Assembly (NCBI GenBank): GCA_963841405.1
Contig: CAWJCM010000004.1
Span: forward strand, 243,384 to 307,383
Source: DATBLE01 sp963841405
GTDB lineage: Bacteria; Actinomycetota; Thermoleophilia; Gaiellales; Gaiellaceae
Length of the DNA: 64,000 nucleotides
Reading direction: 5' to 3'
A model generated the notes under the pieces. It ran no database searches, was not told where the DNA came from, and was given only the letters and a program-made list of their open reading frames with translations. Position 1 is the first letter of the stretch. Every line of letters begins with the position of its first letter. The translations under genes and the position numbers were made by a program. Positions 56,918 through 64,000 of this stretch are shown here, one piece after another.

Positions 56918-57331
56918 CTAGCCGGCCGCGCGCGCCTGCGCGACGACCTCGGCGGGAATGCGGATCGAGTCGATCAGGACGGCGTCCGCGTCGGCGAGAG
57001 CCGAGACGACCCTCGTCGCCCAGACGTTCTCGAACGCGACGAGCAGGGCCGAGCTTCCGTTCGGCAAGTCTTCGCTGACCTCGTCGGCGTCCTCCTCGTT
57101 GAGGGAGCCGGGCTCGGTGACGCTGATCTCCGCATATGCCGCGCCCTCGTCGTCGAGGTCTTCGATTGCGAGCGTCGTGACGACGCCTTCCTCGTCCTTC
57201 ATCACGAAGAGCAGGTCGAGTACGCGAATGATCCCGTCGTCCACGAGCTCCTTGATCGCCGGCGCGATCTTGCCGGAGAACTTGTTGCCGGGAAAGCCGA
57301 TGATGTAGACGTCGACCGGGCCGACTTCCAT
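56918..57331 (-). CDS. DUF6325-like (DUF1269-related) protein
   Basis: 137 residues with a strong AAGGAG. VDVYIIGFPGNKFSGKIAPA, LVDDGIIRVLDLLFVMKDEE and ALLVAFENVWATRVVSALAD are the family blocks. Probably cytosolic or membrane-associated; role unknown. First gene of the DUF6325-SHOCT-methyltransferase run. Confidence 0.85.
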   Translation of the reverse strand: MEVGPVDVYIIGFPGNKFSGKIAPAIKELVDDGIIRVLDLLFVMKDEEGVVTTLAIEDLDDEGAAYAEISVTEPGSLNEEDADEVSEDLPNGSSALLVAFENVWATRVVSALADADAVLIDSIRIPAEVVAQARAAG

Positions 57332-57405
57332 GTTTTTCTCCTTGTTCGGGGATAGCCAAGACTACTCGCTCCGCGGCGCAAACGGGTCGTCTGGAGCACT
57401 CCGGA

Positions 57406-58947
57406 CTAGAGCAACTCGTAGGCGGGGAGCGTGAGGAACTCGACGAAGTCGCCGGCCAGGGCGACGTGCTCGAAGGTCCTCGTCGCCTCGCCGAGGTGCG
57501 GCTGGTCCGGCGCGGCGTCGGCCTCCTCGCGGACGATCGTCAGCACGTGCTCCCGGTCGGTGCGGCCGTGGTGGACCCACTGCCAGATCTGGGACCGGGA
57601 GATCTCGGCGGTGGCGACGTCCTCCATCAGGTTGTCGATTGCCGCAGCCCCGGTGCCGCTCAGCCAGGCGGCCAGGTAGCGGATCCCGACCGAGACGTTC
57701 TGGCGGATTCCCGCCTCGCTGATTTTGCCCGGGGTCTCCGGCACCGCGAGCAGCTGCTCGGCCGTGACGGAGACGTCGGGCCGCCGGCGGTCGATCTGGT
57801 TCGGCCGGTCGCCGAGCACGGCGTCGAACTCGGCGGTGGCGGTCTCGACCAGGTCGGGGTGCGCGACCCAGGTGCCGTCGAAGCCGTCGCCCGCCTCCCG
57901 TGCCTTGTCCTCGCGCACCTTCTGAAGCGCCGCCTCGGTCACCTCGGGGTCGCGCCGGTTGGGGATGAAGGCGGCCATCCCGCCCATCGCGAAGGCGCCG
58001 CGGCGGTGGCAGGACTTGACGAGCAGCTCGGTGTACGCACGCATGAACGGGACGGTCATCGTCACGGCCGAGCGGTCGGGCAGCACGAAGTCGTCCCGGT
58101 GGCGGAACTTCTTGATCACGCTGAAGATGTAGTCCCAGCGTCCCGCGTTCAGTCCGGCCGAGTGCTCACGCAGCTCGTACAGGATCTCGTCCATCTCGAA
58201 CGCGGCCAGGATCGTCTCGATCAGGACGGTCGCGCGGATCGTCCCGCGCGGGATGCCGAGCGCGTCCTGCGCCTGCAGGAAGACGTCGTTCCAGAGCCGT
58301 GCCTCGAGATGGCTCTCCAGCTTCGGCAGGTAGAAGTACGGACCGCTGCCGCGCGCGAGTGCCCGCTTGGCCGAGTGGAACATGTACAGGCCGAAGTCGA
58401 AGAGGCTCCCCGACACGGGCTCGCCGTCGACCAGCAGGTGCCGCTCCGGCAGGTGCCAGCCCCGCGGCCGCACGAGCAGCGTCGCCACCTCGTCTCGCAG
58501 GCGGTAGCTCTTCTCGCCGGTGTCGAGCGAGATCGTCCGCTCGTTCGCATCGATCAGGTTCTGCTGGCCCTCGACCAGGTTCGGCCAGGTCGGCGAGTTG
58601 GCGTCCTCGAAGTCGGCCATGAACACCCGCGCGCCCGAGTTGAGTGCGTTGATCACCATCTTCCGGTCGGTCGGGCCGGTGATCTCGACGCGGCGGTCCT
58701 GCAGGTCCGGCGGCGCCTCGGCCACCTGCCACTCGCTCTCGCGGACCTGTCGCGTCTCCTCGAGGAAGTCGGGGATCTCGCCCTCGAGCAGACGCTGCTG
58801 GCGAGCCGCGCGCGCCGCGAGCAGCTCCTCCCGCCGCCCGCCGAACATGCGCTGCAGGTCGGCGACGAAGTCGAGCGCATCGCCCGAGAGGATCGTGGCG
58901 TCGGCGTCGCCGCGAAGCTCGACGCCTGTTGGGAGCCCGCCCGACAC
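57406..58947 (-). CDS. aceB: Malate synthase A
   Basis: 513 residues from GTG 58947. Condenses glyoxylate and acetyl-CoA to malate. Motifs: RVFMADFEDANSPTWPNLVE, RPRGWHLPERHLLVDGEPVS, the active-site region RATVLIETILAAFEMDEILY, LNAGRWDYIFSVIKKFR, and GGMAAFIPNRRDPEVTEAAL. Length fits malate synthase A (~530 aa). Divergent from glcDEF with 64 bp between, which joins glycolate oxidation and glyoxylate use. No isocitrate lyase is in the window. Confidence 0.96.
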   Translation of the reverse strand: MSGGLPTGVELRGDADATILSGDALDFVADLQRMFGGRREELLAARAARQQRLLEGEIPDFLEETRQVRESEWQVAEAPPDLQDRRVEITGPTDRKMVINALNSGARVFMADFEDANSPTWPNLVEGQQNLIDANERTISLDTGEKSYRLRDEVATLLVRPRGWHLPERHLLVDGEPVSGSLFDFGLYMFHSAKRALARGSGPYFYLPKLESHLEARLWNDVFLQAQDALGIPRGTIRATVLIETILAAFEMDEILYELREHSAGLNAGRWDYIFSVIKKFRHRDDFVLPDRSAVTMTVPFMRAYTELLVKSCHRRGAFAMGGMAAFIPNRRDPEVTEAALQKVREDKAREAGDGFDGTWVAHPDLVETATAEFDAVLGDRPNQIDRRRPDVSVTAEQLLAVPETPGKISEAGIRQNVSVGIRYLAAWLSGTGAAAIDNLMEDVATAEISRSQIWQWVHHGRTDREHVLTIVREEADAAPDQPHLGEATRTFEHVALAGDFVEFLTLPAYELL

Positions 58948-59011
58948 CGCGGTAGATTGACAGGGATGGAGCTCTGCCGGTGAGCTGAAGCGCCTGCTGC
59001 CAGGCGGCGCC

Positions 59012-60409
59012 GTGATCGAGGAGCCGGAGCAGCTCCGCACCTACGAGTGCGACGGGCTGACCGGGCACCGGGTGGTTCCCGCGCTCGTCGTGCTGCCCGA
59101 GACCACCGAGCAGGTACAGGCGGTCGTGCGCGCCTGCCACGCCGCGCGGGTGCCGTTCGTCGCCCGTGGCGCCGGCACGGGCCTCTCCGGCGGCGCCCTG
59201 CCGGTGGCCGACGGAGTGGTGATCGGGCTGACGCGGATGAACCGGATCCTCGAGGTCGACCTCGAGGGCGCGCGCATCGTCGTCCAGCCGGGTGTGACGA
59301 ACCTGCAGGTGACCGAGGCGGTGATCGGCGACGGCTTCTACTACGCGCCCGACCCGTCCAGCCAGCAGGTCTGCACGATCGGCGGCAACGTCGCCGAGAA
59401 CTCCGGCGGCGCACACTGCCTCAAGTACGGGTTCACGGTCAACCACGTCACCGGGCTGACGGTGGTGCTGCCCGACGGGGAGCTCGTCCGGCTCGGCGGC
59501 CGGTCGCTCGAGTCCCCCGGCCCCGACCTGGTCGGCGTCTTCGTCGGCTCGGAGGGGACGCTCGGGATCGCCACCGAGATCACGCTGCGGCTGCTGCGCC
59601 GGCCGGAGGCGGTGCGGACGGCGCTGGCGGCGTTCGACTCGACCGACGCCGGGGGAGCGGCGGTGTCCGGGATCGTCTCGGCCGGGATCCTCGCCTCGGC
59701 GATGGAGATCATGGACCGGCTGACGATCGAGGCGGCGGAGGCGGCCGTCCACCCGGGCTACCCGGACGCGAACGCGCTGCTGCTCGTCGAGCTGGACGGG
59801 CCTGCGCCGCAGGTGGAGGAGGATCTCGCTGCGGTCGAGGCGGTCTGCCGGGAGTGCGGCGCGTGGGAGATCCGTACGGCGGCGGACGACCACGAGCGGG
59901 CGCTGCTCTGGAAGGGGCGCAAGTCGGCGTTCGCGGCAATGGGCCGCGTGTCGAGCGACTACTACGTGCAGGACGGGGTCGTCCCGCGGACGAAGCTGCC
60001 CGAGGTGCTGCGGCGGATCGCCGAGCTCGAGGGCGAGTACGGCCTGCGCGTCGGCAACGTGTTCCACGCCGGCGACGGAAACCTCCACCCGCTCGTGCTC
60101 TACGACGCGCGCGTCGAGGGCGAGCCGGAGCGGGCGCGGGCGCTGGCGGAGGCGATCCTCGAGGCGTGCATCGATGCCGGCGGCTCGCTGACCGGCGAGC
60201 ACGGGATCGGCGTCGACAAGGTCTGCTCGATGCCGCTGCTGTTCGGCGCCGACGACCTCGAGGCGATGCAGCGCGTGCGGCGCGCGTTCGACCCCGCCGG
60301 GCTGTGCAACCCGGGCAAGGTCTTCCCGACCCCGCGCCTGTGCGGCGAAGTGCCCGGACCGTACCGCGCGCACCCGCTCGAGAAGGCAGGGCTTGCCGAG
60401 CGTCTCTGA
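59012..60409 (+). CDS. glcD: Glycolate oxidase FAD-linked subunit
   Basis: 465 residues from GTG 59012. FAD-binding PCMH domain: VALVVLPETTEQVQAVVRAC... ARGAGTGLSGGALPV, and QVCTIGGNVAENSGGAHCLK. C-terminal FAD-oxidase domain with GNVFHAGDGNLHPLVLYDAR and GSLTGEHGIGVDK. Upstream in frame the sequence still reads AGELKRLLPGGAVIEEPEQL, the usual GlcD N-terminus, but offers no ATG/GTG/TTG before 59012. Oxidises glycolate (or D-lactate) to glyoxylate. Confidence 0.94.
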   Translation: MIEEPEQLRTYECDGLTGHRVVPALVVLPETTEQVQAVVRACHAARVPFVARGAGTGLSGGALPVADGVVIGLTRMNRILEVDLEGARIVVQPGVTNLQVTEAVIGDGFYYAPDPSSQQVCTIGGNVAENSGGAHCLKYGFTVNHVTGLTVVLPDGELVRLGGRSLESPGPDLVGVFVGSEGTLGIATEITLRLLRRPEAVRTALAAFDSTDAGGAAVSGIVSAGILASAMEIMDRLTIEAAEAAVHPGYPDANALLLVELDGPAPQVEEDLAAVEAVCRECGAWEIRTAADDHERALLWKGRKSAFAAMGRVSSDYYVQDGVVPRTKLPEVLRRIAELEGEYGLRVGNVFHAGDGNLHPLVLYDARVEGEPERARALAEAILEACIDAGGSLTGEHGIGVDKVCSMPLLFGADDLEAMQRVRRAFDPAGLCNPGKVFPTPRLCGEVPGPYRAHPLEKAGLAERL

Positions 60410-61319
60410 GATCGGCTGCGTAGAAGAGGCGGCCGAGATCCTGGCCGGTGCGGCGGGGCGGGGCGAGCGGGTCTCGATCGGCCGCGACGGCGGCGACGTC
60501 GTCCTCTCGACGGCCGGGCTCGACCGGGTGCTCGAGCACGAGGCCGGCGATCTGACCGCGATCGTCGAGGCGGGCGTCCGCGTCCGCGACCTGAACACGC
60601 GGCTTGCCGGGCACGGTCAGATGCTGGCGCTCGATCCTCCCGGCAACCCGACGATCGGCGCTTGCATCGCGGCGAACCTGTGCGGGCCGCGACGGCACCG
60701 CTACGGCACCGCGCGCGACCTCGTCATCGGCGTGACGGTCGTGCTTGCGGACGGGACGATCGCCAGTTCCGGCGGCAAGGTGGTCAAGAACGTCGCCGGC
60801 TACGACCTGGGCAAGCTGTTCTGCGGCTCGGAGGGGCGGCTGGGCCTGATCGCACGTGTGGCGGTGCGGCTCCATCCGTTGCCGGAGGCGACGAGGACGC
60901 TGGTCGCGCGGGTCCAGTCGGCCGCGGATGCTGCGGGCAAGGCGCGGGCGATCCTGCGCGCCCCGGTCGCACCGTCGGCGGTGGATGTGCTCTGGCCCGA
61001 TCGGCTGGCGGTGCTGTTCGAGGGGGGCCGCCGCGGAGTGGAGGAGCAGCTCGGCCTGGCGCGCGCGCTCGTCGGCGGCGCCGAGGACGGATCGGTCTGG
61101 GCCGAGGTCTCAGCGAAGCAGGCGGAGTCGCGCGGGCGGCTACTTTTCTCGCCGGGGAGACTTCAGGAGACGCTTGACGGCCTCCATCAGGCAGTGGTCC
61201 GGGTCTCCGCGGGCACGGCCTACGTACGGGAACCAGTTGCGGACCCACGCGACCCCGCCGAGATCGCCCTGGCGGAACGCGTCCGCGCGCAGTTCGATCC
61301 GGCCGGGGTGCTGGCGTGA
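60393..61319 (+). CDS. glcE: Glycolate oxidase FAD-binding subunit
   Basis: 308 residues from TTG 60393, overlapping glcD by 17 nt. FAD-binding PCMH domain reduced to ERVSIGRDGGDVVLSTAGLD, LALDPPGNPTIGACIAANLC and KVVKNVAGYDLGKLFCGSEG. Electron-transfer subunit that joins GlcD and GlcF. Confidence 0.94.
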   Translation: MPSVSEIGCVEEAAEILAGAAGRGERVSIGRDGGDVVLSTAGLDRVLEHEAGDLTAIVEAGVRVRDLNTRLAGHGQMLALDPPGNPTIGACIAANLCGPRRHRYGTARDLVIGVTVVLADGTIASSGGKVVKNVAGYDLGKLFCGSEGRLGLIARVAVRLHPLPEATRTLVARVQSAADAAGKARAILRAPVAPSAVDVLWPDRLAVLFEGGRRGVEEQLGLARALVGGAEDGSVWAEVSAKQAESRGRLLFSPGRLQETLDGLHQAVVRVSAGTAYVREPVADPRDPAEIALAERVRAQFDPAGVLA

Positions 61320-62512
61320 CGGTGGACATCTCGCGCGACCTGCTCGACGACTGCGTCCACTGCGGGTTCTGCCTGCCGACGTGCCCGACCTACGGGCCGC
61401 TCTGGCAGGAGGAGATGGACTCCCCGCGCGGGCGGATCCTGCTCATGTCCGGCCTCGTCGACGGGACGGTCGAGCTCTCGCCGACGGTCGTGCAGCACTT
61501 CGACCGCTGCCTGGGCTGCATGGCCTGCGTGACGTCGTGCCCCTCGGGTGTGCAGTACGACCGGCTGATCGAGCAGACCCGCGCCCATGTCGAGGAGGGC
61601 TTCGAGCGCTCCGACGACGAGCGGCTGCTGCGCGCGCTCGTCTTCGCGACCGTGCCGTATCCGCGCAGGTTCAGGCTCGCGCTTGCACTGACGCCGCCGC
61701 GACTGCCGGGGCCGCTGGCGCCGTTCGCACGGTTGAAGCCGCCCTGGCGGTCGGCGGCGCTGCCACCGGAAGTGACGCCCGCCGTGGGGGAGAAGCGGCT
61801 GCGCGTGGGCCTCCTGCTCGGCTGCGTCCAGCGCGTCGTCTTCGGTGACGTGAACGCGGCCACCGCCCGCGTCCTGGCGGCAGAGGGGTGCGACGTGGTC
61901 GCGCCGAGGAGCCAGAGCTGCTGCGGCGCGCTGCACCTGCATGCCGGGCGGCTCGGCGAAGGGCGGCGCCGCGCGCGGCGGGTCGCCGACGCACTGAGCG
62001 ACGTCGACGCGATCGTCGTCAACGCCGCCGGCTGCGGCTCGCACCTGAAGGAGGCGGAGCTGCCGGTGCGTGTCGTCGACGTGAGCGAGCTGCTCGCGGA
62101 GCTCGACCCCAGGGCGGAACGGCACGAGCTGCCGGTGCGGGTCGCCTACCAGGACGCCTGCCACCTCGGCCACGCGCAGGGTATCCGGGACGCGCCGCGC
62201 GAGGTACTCCGCTCGATCCCGGGCCTCGAGCTGGCGGAGCCGGCCGAGCAGGCGATCTGCTGCGGCAGCGCCGGGATCTACAACCTCGTCCAGCCGGCTC
62301 CCGCGGCCGAGCTGGGCGCGCGGAAGGCGGCGAACGTGGTTGCGACCGGCGCGGAGGCCTACGCGAGCGCCAACCCCGGCTGCCTCGTGCAGGTCTCGAC
62401 ACACCTGCGGCGATCGGGCCGGCGTCTGCCCGCGCTGCACCCGGTCGAGATCCTCGACGCGTCGCTGCGGGGCGTCGACGCCGACCGGCTGCTCAGCTCA
62501 GCGAGGCGGTGA
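61316..62512 (+). CDS. glcF: Glycolate oxidase iron-sulfur subunit
   Basis: 398 residues from GTG 61316 (GTGA overlap). Two [4Fe-4S] motifs: CVHCGFCLPTCP and CLGCMACVTSCP, followed by two CCG domains (QSCCGALHLHAGR and AICCGSAGIYNLVQP). Passes electrons from GlcD to the quinone pool at the membrane. Ends 15 nt inside the convergent arsenate reductase gene. Confidence 0.95.
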   Translation: MTVDISRDLLDDCVHCGFCLPTCPTYGPLWQEEMDSPRGRILLMSGLVDGTVELSPTVVQHFDRCLGCMACVTSCPSGVQYDRLIEQTRAHVEEGFERSDDERLLRALVFATVPYPRRFRLALALTPPRLPGPLAPFARLKPPWRSAALPPEVTPAVGEKRLRVGLLLGCVQRVVFGDVNAATARVLAAEGCDVVAPRSQSCCGALHLHAGRLGEGRRRARRVADALSDVDAIVVNAAGCGSHLKEAELPVRVVDVSELLAELDPRAERHELPVRVAYQDACHLGHAQGIRDAPREVLRSIPGLELAEPAEQAICCGSAGIYNLVQPAPAAELGARKAANVVATGAEAYASANPGCLVQVSTHLRRSGRRLPALHPVEILDASLRGVDADRLLSSARR

Positions 62513-62927
62513 CCTCTTCGAGGCCCAGCCCGGCGTCCGGTCGCCGAGTGACTCGAGGAGTTCTTCGACCCTGTGCGCGATCTCGTCGCGGATCGGGCGG
62601 ACCTGCTCGACCGGCAGGCCTGTAGGGGTCGGAGAGGCCCCAGTTCTCGTAGCGCTTCCCCGCGACCACAGGGCAGGCACCGTCGCAGGCGGCGACCACG
62701 ACGTCCGCCCAGGTGAGATCCTTGTCGCCGAGGCGGTGCTGGACGTGGTCGGAGGCATCGATTCCCACCTCGCGGAGGACCTCGACCACGGCCGGCTCGG
62801 CGCCCGAGCCGTGGGGATCGGCGCCGGCGGAACGGGATTCGTGCCGCCCTGCAGCCGCCTGCCGGAAGAGACGATCTGCCATCACGCTCCGCCCGCTGTT
62901 GCCGATGCAGACGAAGAGGACGTTCAC
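62498..62927 (-). pseudogene. arsC: Arsenate reductase (ArsC/LMW-phosphatase type) with a +1 frameshift
   Basis: GTG 62927 starts VNVLFVCIGNSGRSVMADRL with the C-x5-R-S phosphatase loop, then VVVAACDGACPVVAGKRYEN and WGLSDP. At that point the frame shifts: one extra base near 62624 (in GACCCCTACAGG) moves the expected TGLPVEQVRPIRDEIAHRVE and ELLESLGDRTPGW into another frame, which ends at the TGA at 62498. Removing the base restores a normal ~142-residue protein. Either a real recent mutation or a sequencing error. Thiol-dependent reduction of arsenate would be the role. Confidence 0.75.
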
Positions 62928-62946
62928 GTGCCGCAGTCCCAGCAGC

Positions 62947-63969
62947 TCACGGGCCGAGCGAGCCCGTCGCGGAGACGTGCATCGCGCGCTCGCCGAAGTC
63001 GTCGTGCGACAGCGTCCGGACGAGGTCGCGAGCCGTGCCGTCCGAATCGGGCCGGGGGATGCCGCTGCCCGCGATGGTGACCGCGTCCAACCGGCCCGCC
63101 TGCCACCCACCGTCGCGCCGCAGCGTCACGTGCAGGATTGCGCTCACGCCCGTCACGCCCGACGTATTCAGCGTCCGGTACCCGACGAAGTTGCCCAGCG
63201 AGTACGCGATCAGCCTGCCGCGGTACCACTCCATCCCGCGCAGGACGTGCGGCCCGCTGCCGACGACCAGGTCGGCGCCTGCGCGGACGACCGCGTGGGC
63301 GAACGCGACCGAGTTGCCGCGGTTCTCGCCGAGGAACCACTCGTTCCCGGCCCGGACGTGCTGGTGGTCGTTGCCTTCTGCACCCGCGTGCATCGTGACG
63401 ACGACGAGATCGGCCCAGCGATCGGCCTGACGGACGAGGGCCTCGGCAGCGGGGAGGTTCAGCAAGCTCTGCGCCCACGGGTACGGCGCGAAGCCGAGCA
63501 CGGCGACCCGCACGCCGCGCACCTTCGCGTAGGCGATCTCCCCGGGCCGCCCCGTGGTCAGGAGGTGGGCGGTACGAACGGCGGCGACGGTGTCCTGCTG
63601 CCCGACATCGCCATAGTCGAGCGCGTGGTTGTTGGCCAGGTTCATCACCGTGAACCCCGCTCCGCGCAGGAACCGGGCGTACGACGGCGGCGCGTGGAAC
63701 GAGAAGCAGTCGGAGCTCCCCGTGCCGCACTTCGGCGTGCCGCGGTCCGTCAGCGTCCCCTCGAGGTTGCCGAGGACGACGTCCCCGGCCAGCTCCTTGC
63801 GTACCGAGCGGAAGTAGTCGTCGCCAGGCCCGGCCACCATCGCGATGTCGCCGGTGAACGCGAACCGGACGACGCGCGCCGGCGCCGCCGCGCCCGATAT
63901 GCCCAAAACGTCGGCCGACGTCACGAGGGCCGCCAGCGCGACGACGCACAGGACGGATATCCGCTGCAC
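62947..63969 (-). CDS. CapA-family putative metallophosphatase, secreted
   Basis: 340 residues from GTG 63969. N-terminal signal peptide (MQRISVLCVVALAALVTSAD). CapA/PGA_cap motifs: FAFTGDIAMVAGPGDDYF, VVLGNLEGTLTDRGTPKCG, VMNLANNHALDYGDVG, VVTMHAGAEGNDHQHVRA and DLVVGSGPHVLRGMEWYRGR, ending in IAYSLGNFVGY. The Asp, Asn and His positions are those of the calcineurin-like fold. A poly-gamma-glutamate or other wall-polymer role is family inference only. Confidence 0.9.
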   Translation of the reverse strand: MQRISVLCVVALAALVTSADVLGISGAAAPARVVRFAFTGDIAMVAGPGDDYFRSVRKELAGDVVLGNLEGTLTDRGTPKCGTGSSDCFSFHAPPSYARFLRGAGFTVMNLANNHALDYGDVGQQDTVAAVRTAHLLTTGRPGEIAYAKVRGVRVAVLGFAPYPWAQSLLNLPAAEALVRQADRWADLVVVTMHAGAEGNDHQHVRAGNEWFLGENRGNSVAFAHAVVRAGADLVVGSGPHVLRGMEWYRGRLIAYSLGNFVGYRTLNTSGVTGVSAILHVTLRRDGGWQAGRLDAVTIAGSGIPRPDSDGTARDLVRTLSHDDFGERAMHVSATGSLGP

Positions 63970-64000
63970 GCGGGCCAGGATAGAGAAGCGGGAGGCCCCG

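Noticed and set aside
59047..60423. Second long frame overlapping glcD on the same strand
   Set aside because: It is Arg/Gly-rich and carries no motif, whereas glcD has full FAD-oxidase motifs in the other frame.
1..64000. tRNA, rRNA and CRISPR features
   Set aside because: I found no cloverleaf with a GTTCRANYC loop, no rRNA-like conserved blocks and no regularly spaced direct repeats.

Overview
The window is very GC-rich (roughly 70% by eye) and densely coded. Many genes overlap by ATGA or GTGA and many start with GTG or TTG. An F420-type FDOR enzyme, NarL and SARP/BTAD regulators, an ECF42 sigma factor paired with a DGPF protein, DUF6325 and SHOCT proteins, and two copies of a secreted 'SRPPD' repeat protein all point to an actinobacterium. 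A soil lineage of class Thermoleophilia is my best guess, but this is inference. I see no tRNA, rRNA, CRISPR array, integrase or transposase gene.

Layout, left half. 1-2 kb (-): an SDR, a FAH-family enzyme and an aldehyde dehydrogenase, probably oxidative sugar breakdown. 2.4-5.6 kb (+): a B12-dependent diol/glycerol dehydratase with the small subunit first and the large and medium subunits fused, coupled to a nucleoside 2-deoxyribosyltransferase-like gene. 5.6-5.9 kb: two tiny overlapping ORFs. 5.9-8.7 kb (-): tautomerase, SDR, thioesterase and acyl-CoA synthetase. 8.7-14.3 kb: a NarL-type two-component pair, a membrane-anchored beta-propeller and an SRPPD protein, with two copies of a double-dyad motif. 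14.4-23.9 kb: a molybdenum hydroxylase operon (FAD, 2Fe-2S and a split molybdopterin subunit) and a divergent coxD/coxE/xdhC-like maturation operon with xdhC split in two. 24-32 kb: msrB, an SMP-30 to thioesterase run, cupin/RidA, and the ECF42-DGPF module. 31-40 kb: enoyl-CoA hydratase, acyl-CoA synthetase, PfkB kinase, M32 peptidase, a second SRPPD protein beside a truncated SARP-type regulator, a DUF1858-like protein, a LarA-family racemase and a VOC protein.

Layout, right half. 40.2-48.8 kb (+): a complete branched-chain-amino-acid-type ABC transporter followed by a TolB-like lipoprotein, a Tm-1-like ATP-binding protein, a PEP-hydrolase-like barrel and a cupin. 48.8-50.6 kb: a decayed TetR gene, an MDR oxidoreductase and a palindrome-bounded repeat. 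50.6-55.9 kb: an accessory region of lower GC that holds single-gene units (four GNAT acetyltransferases and an internally deleted alpha/beta hydrolase), all on the minus strand and separated by copies of a ~25-bp repeat, then hicAB and an SRPBCC protein. 55.9-64 kb: methyltransferase, SHOCT and DUF6325 genes, malate synthase divergent from glcDEF (glycolate to glyoxylate to malate), a frameshifted arsenate reductase and a CapA-like protein.

The best candidates for something undescribed are the repeat-separated cassette-like array (51.2-53.9 kb), the double-dyad regulatory motif shared by the two-component system and the SRPPD gene, and the 139/142-bp palindrome-bounded repeat elements at 23.9 and 50.4 kb.
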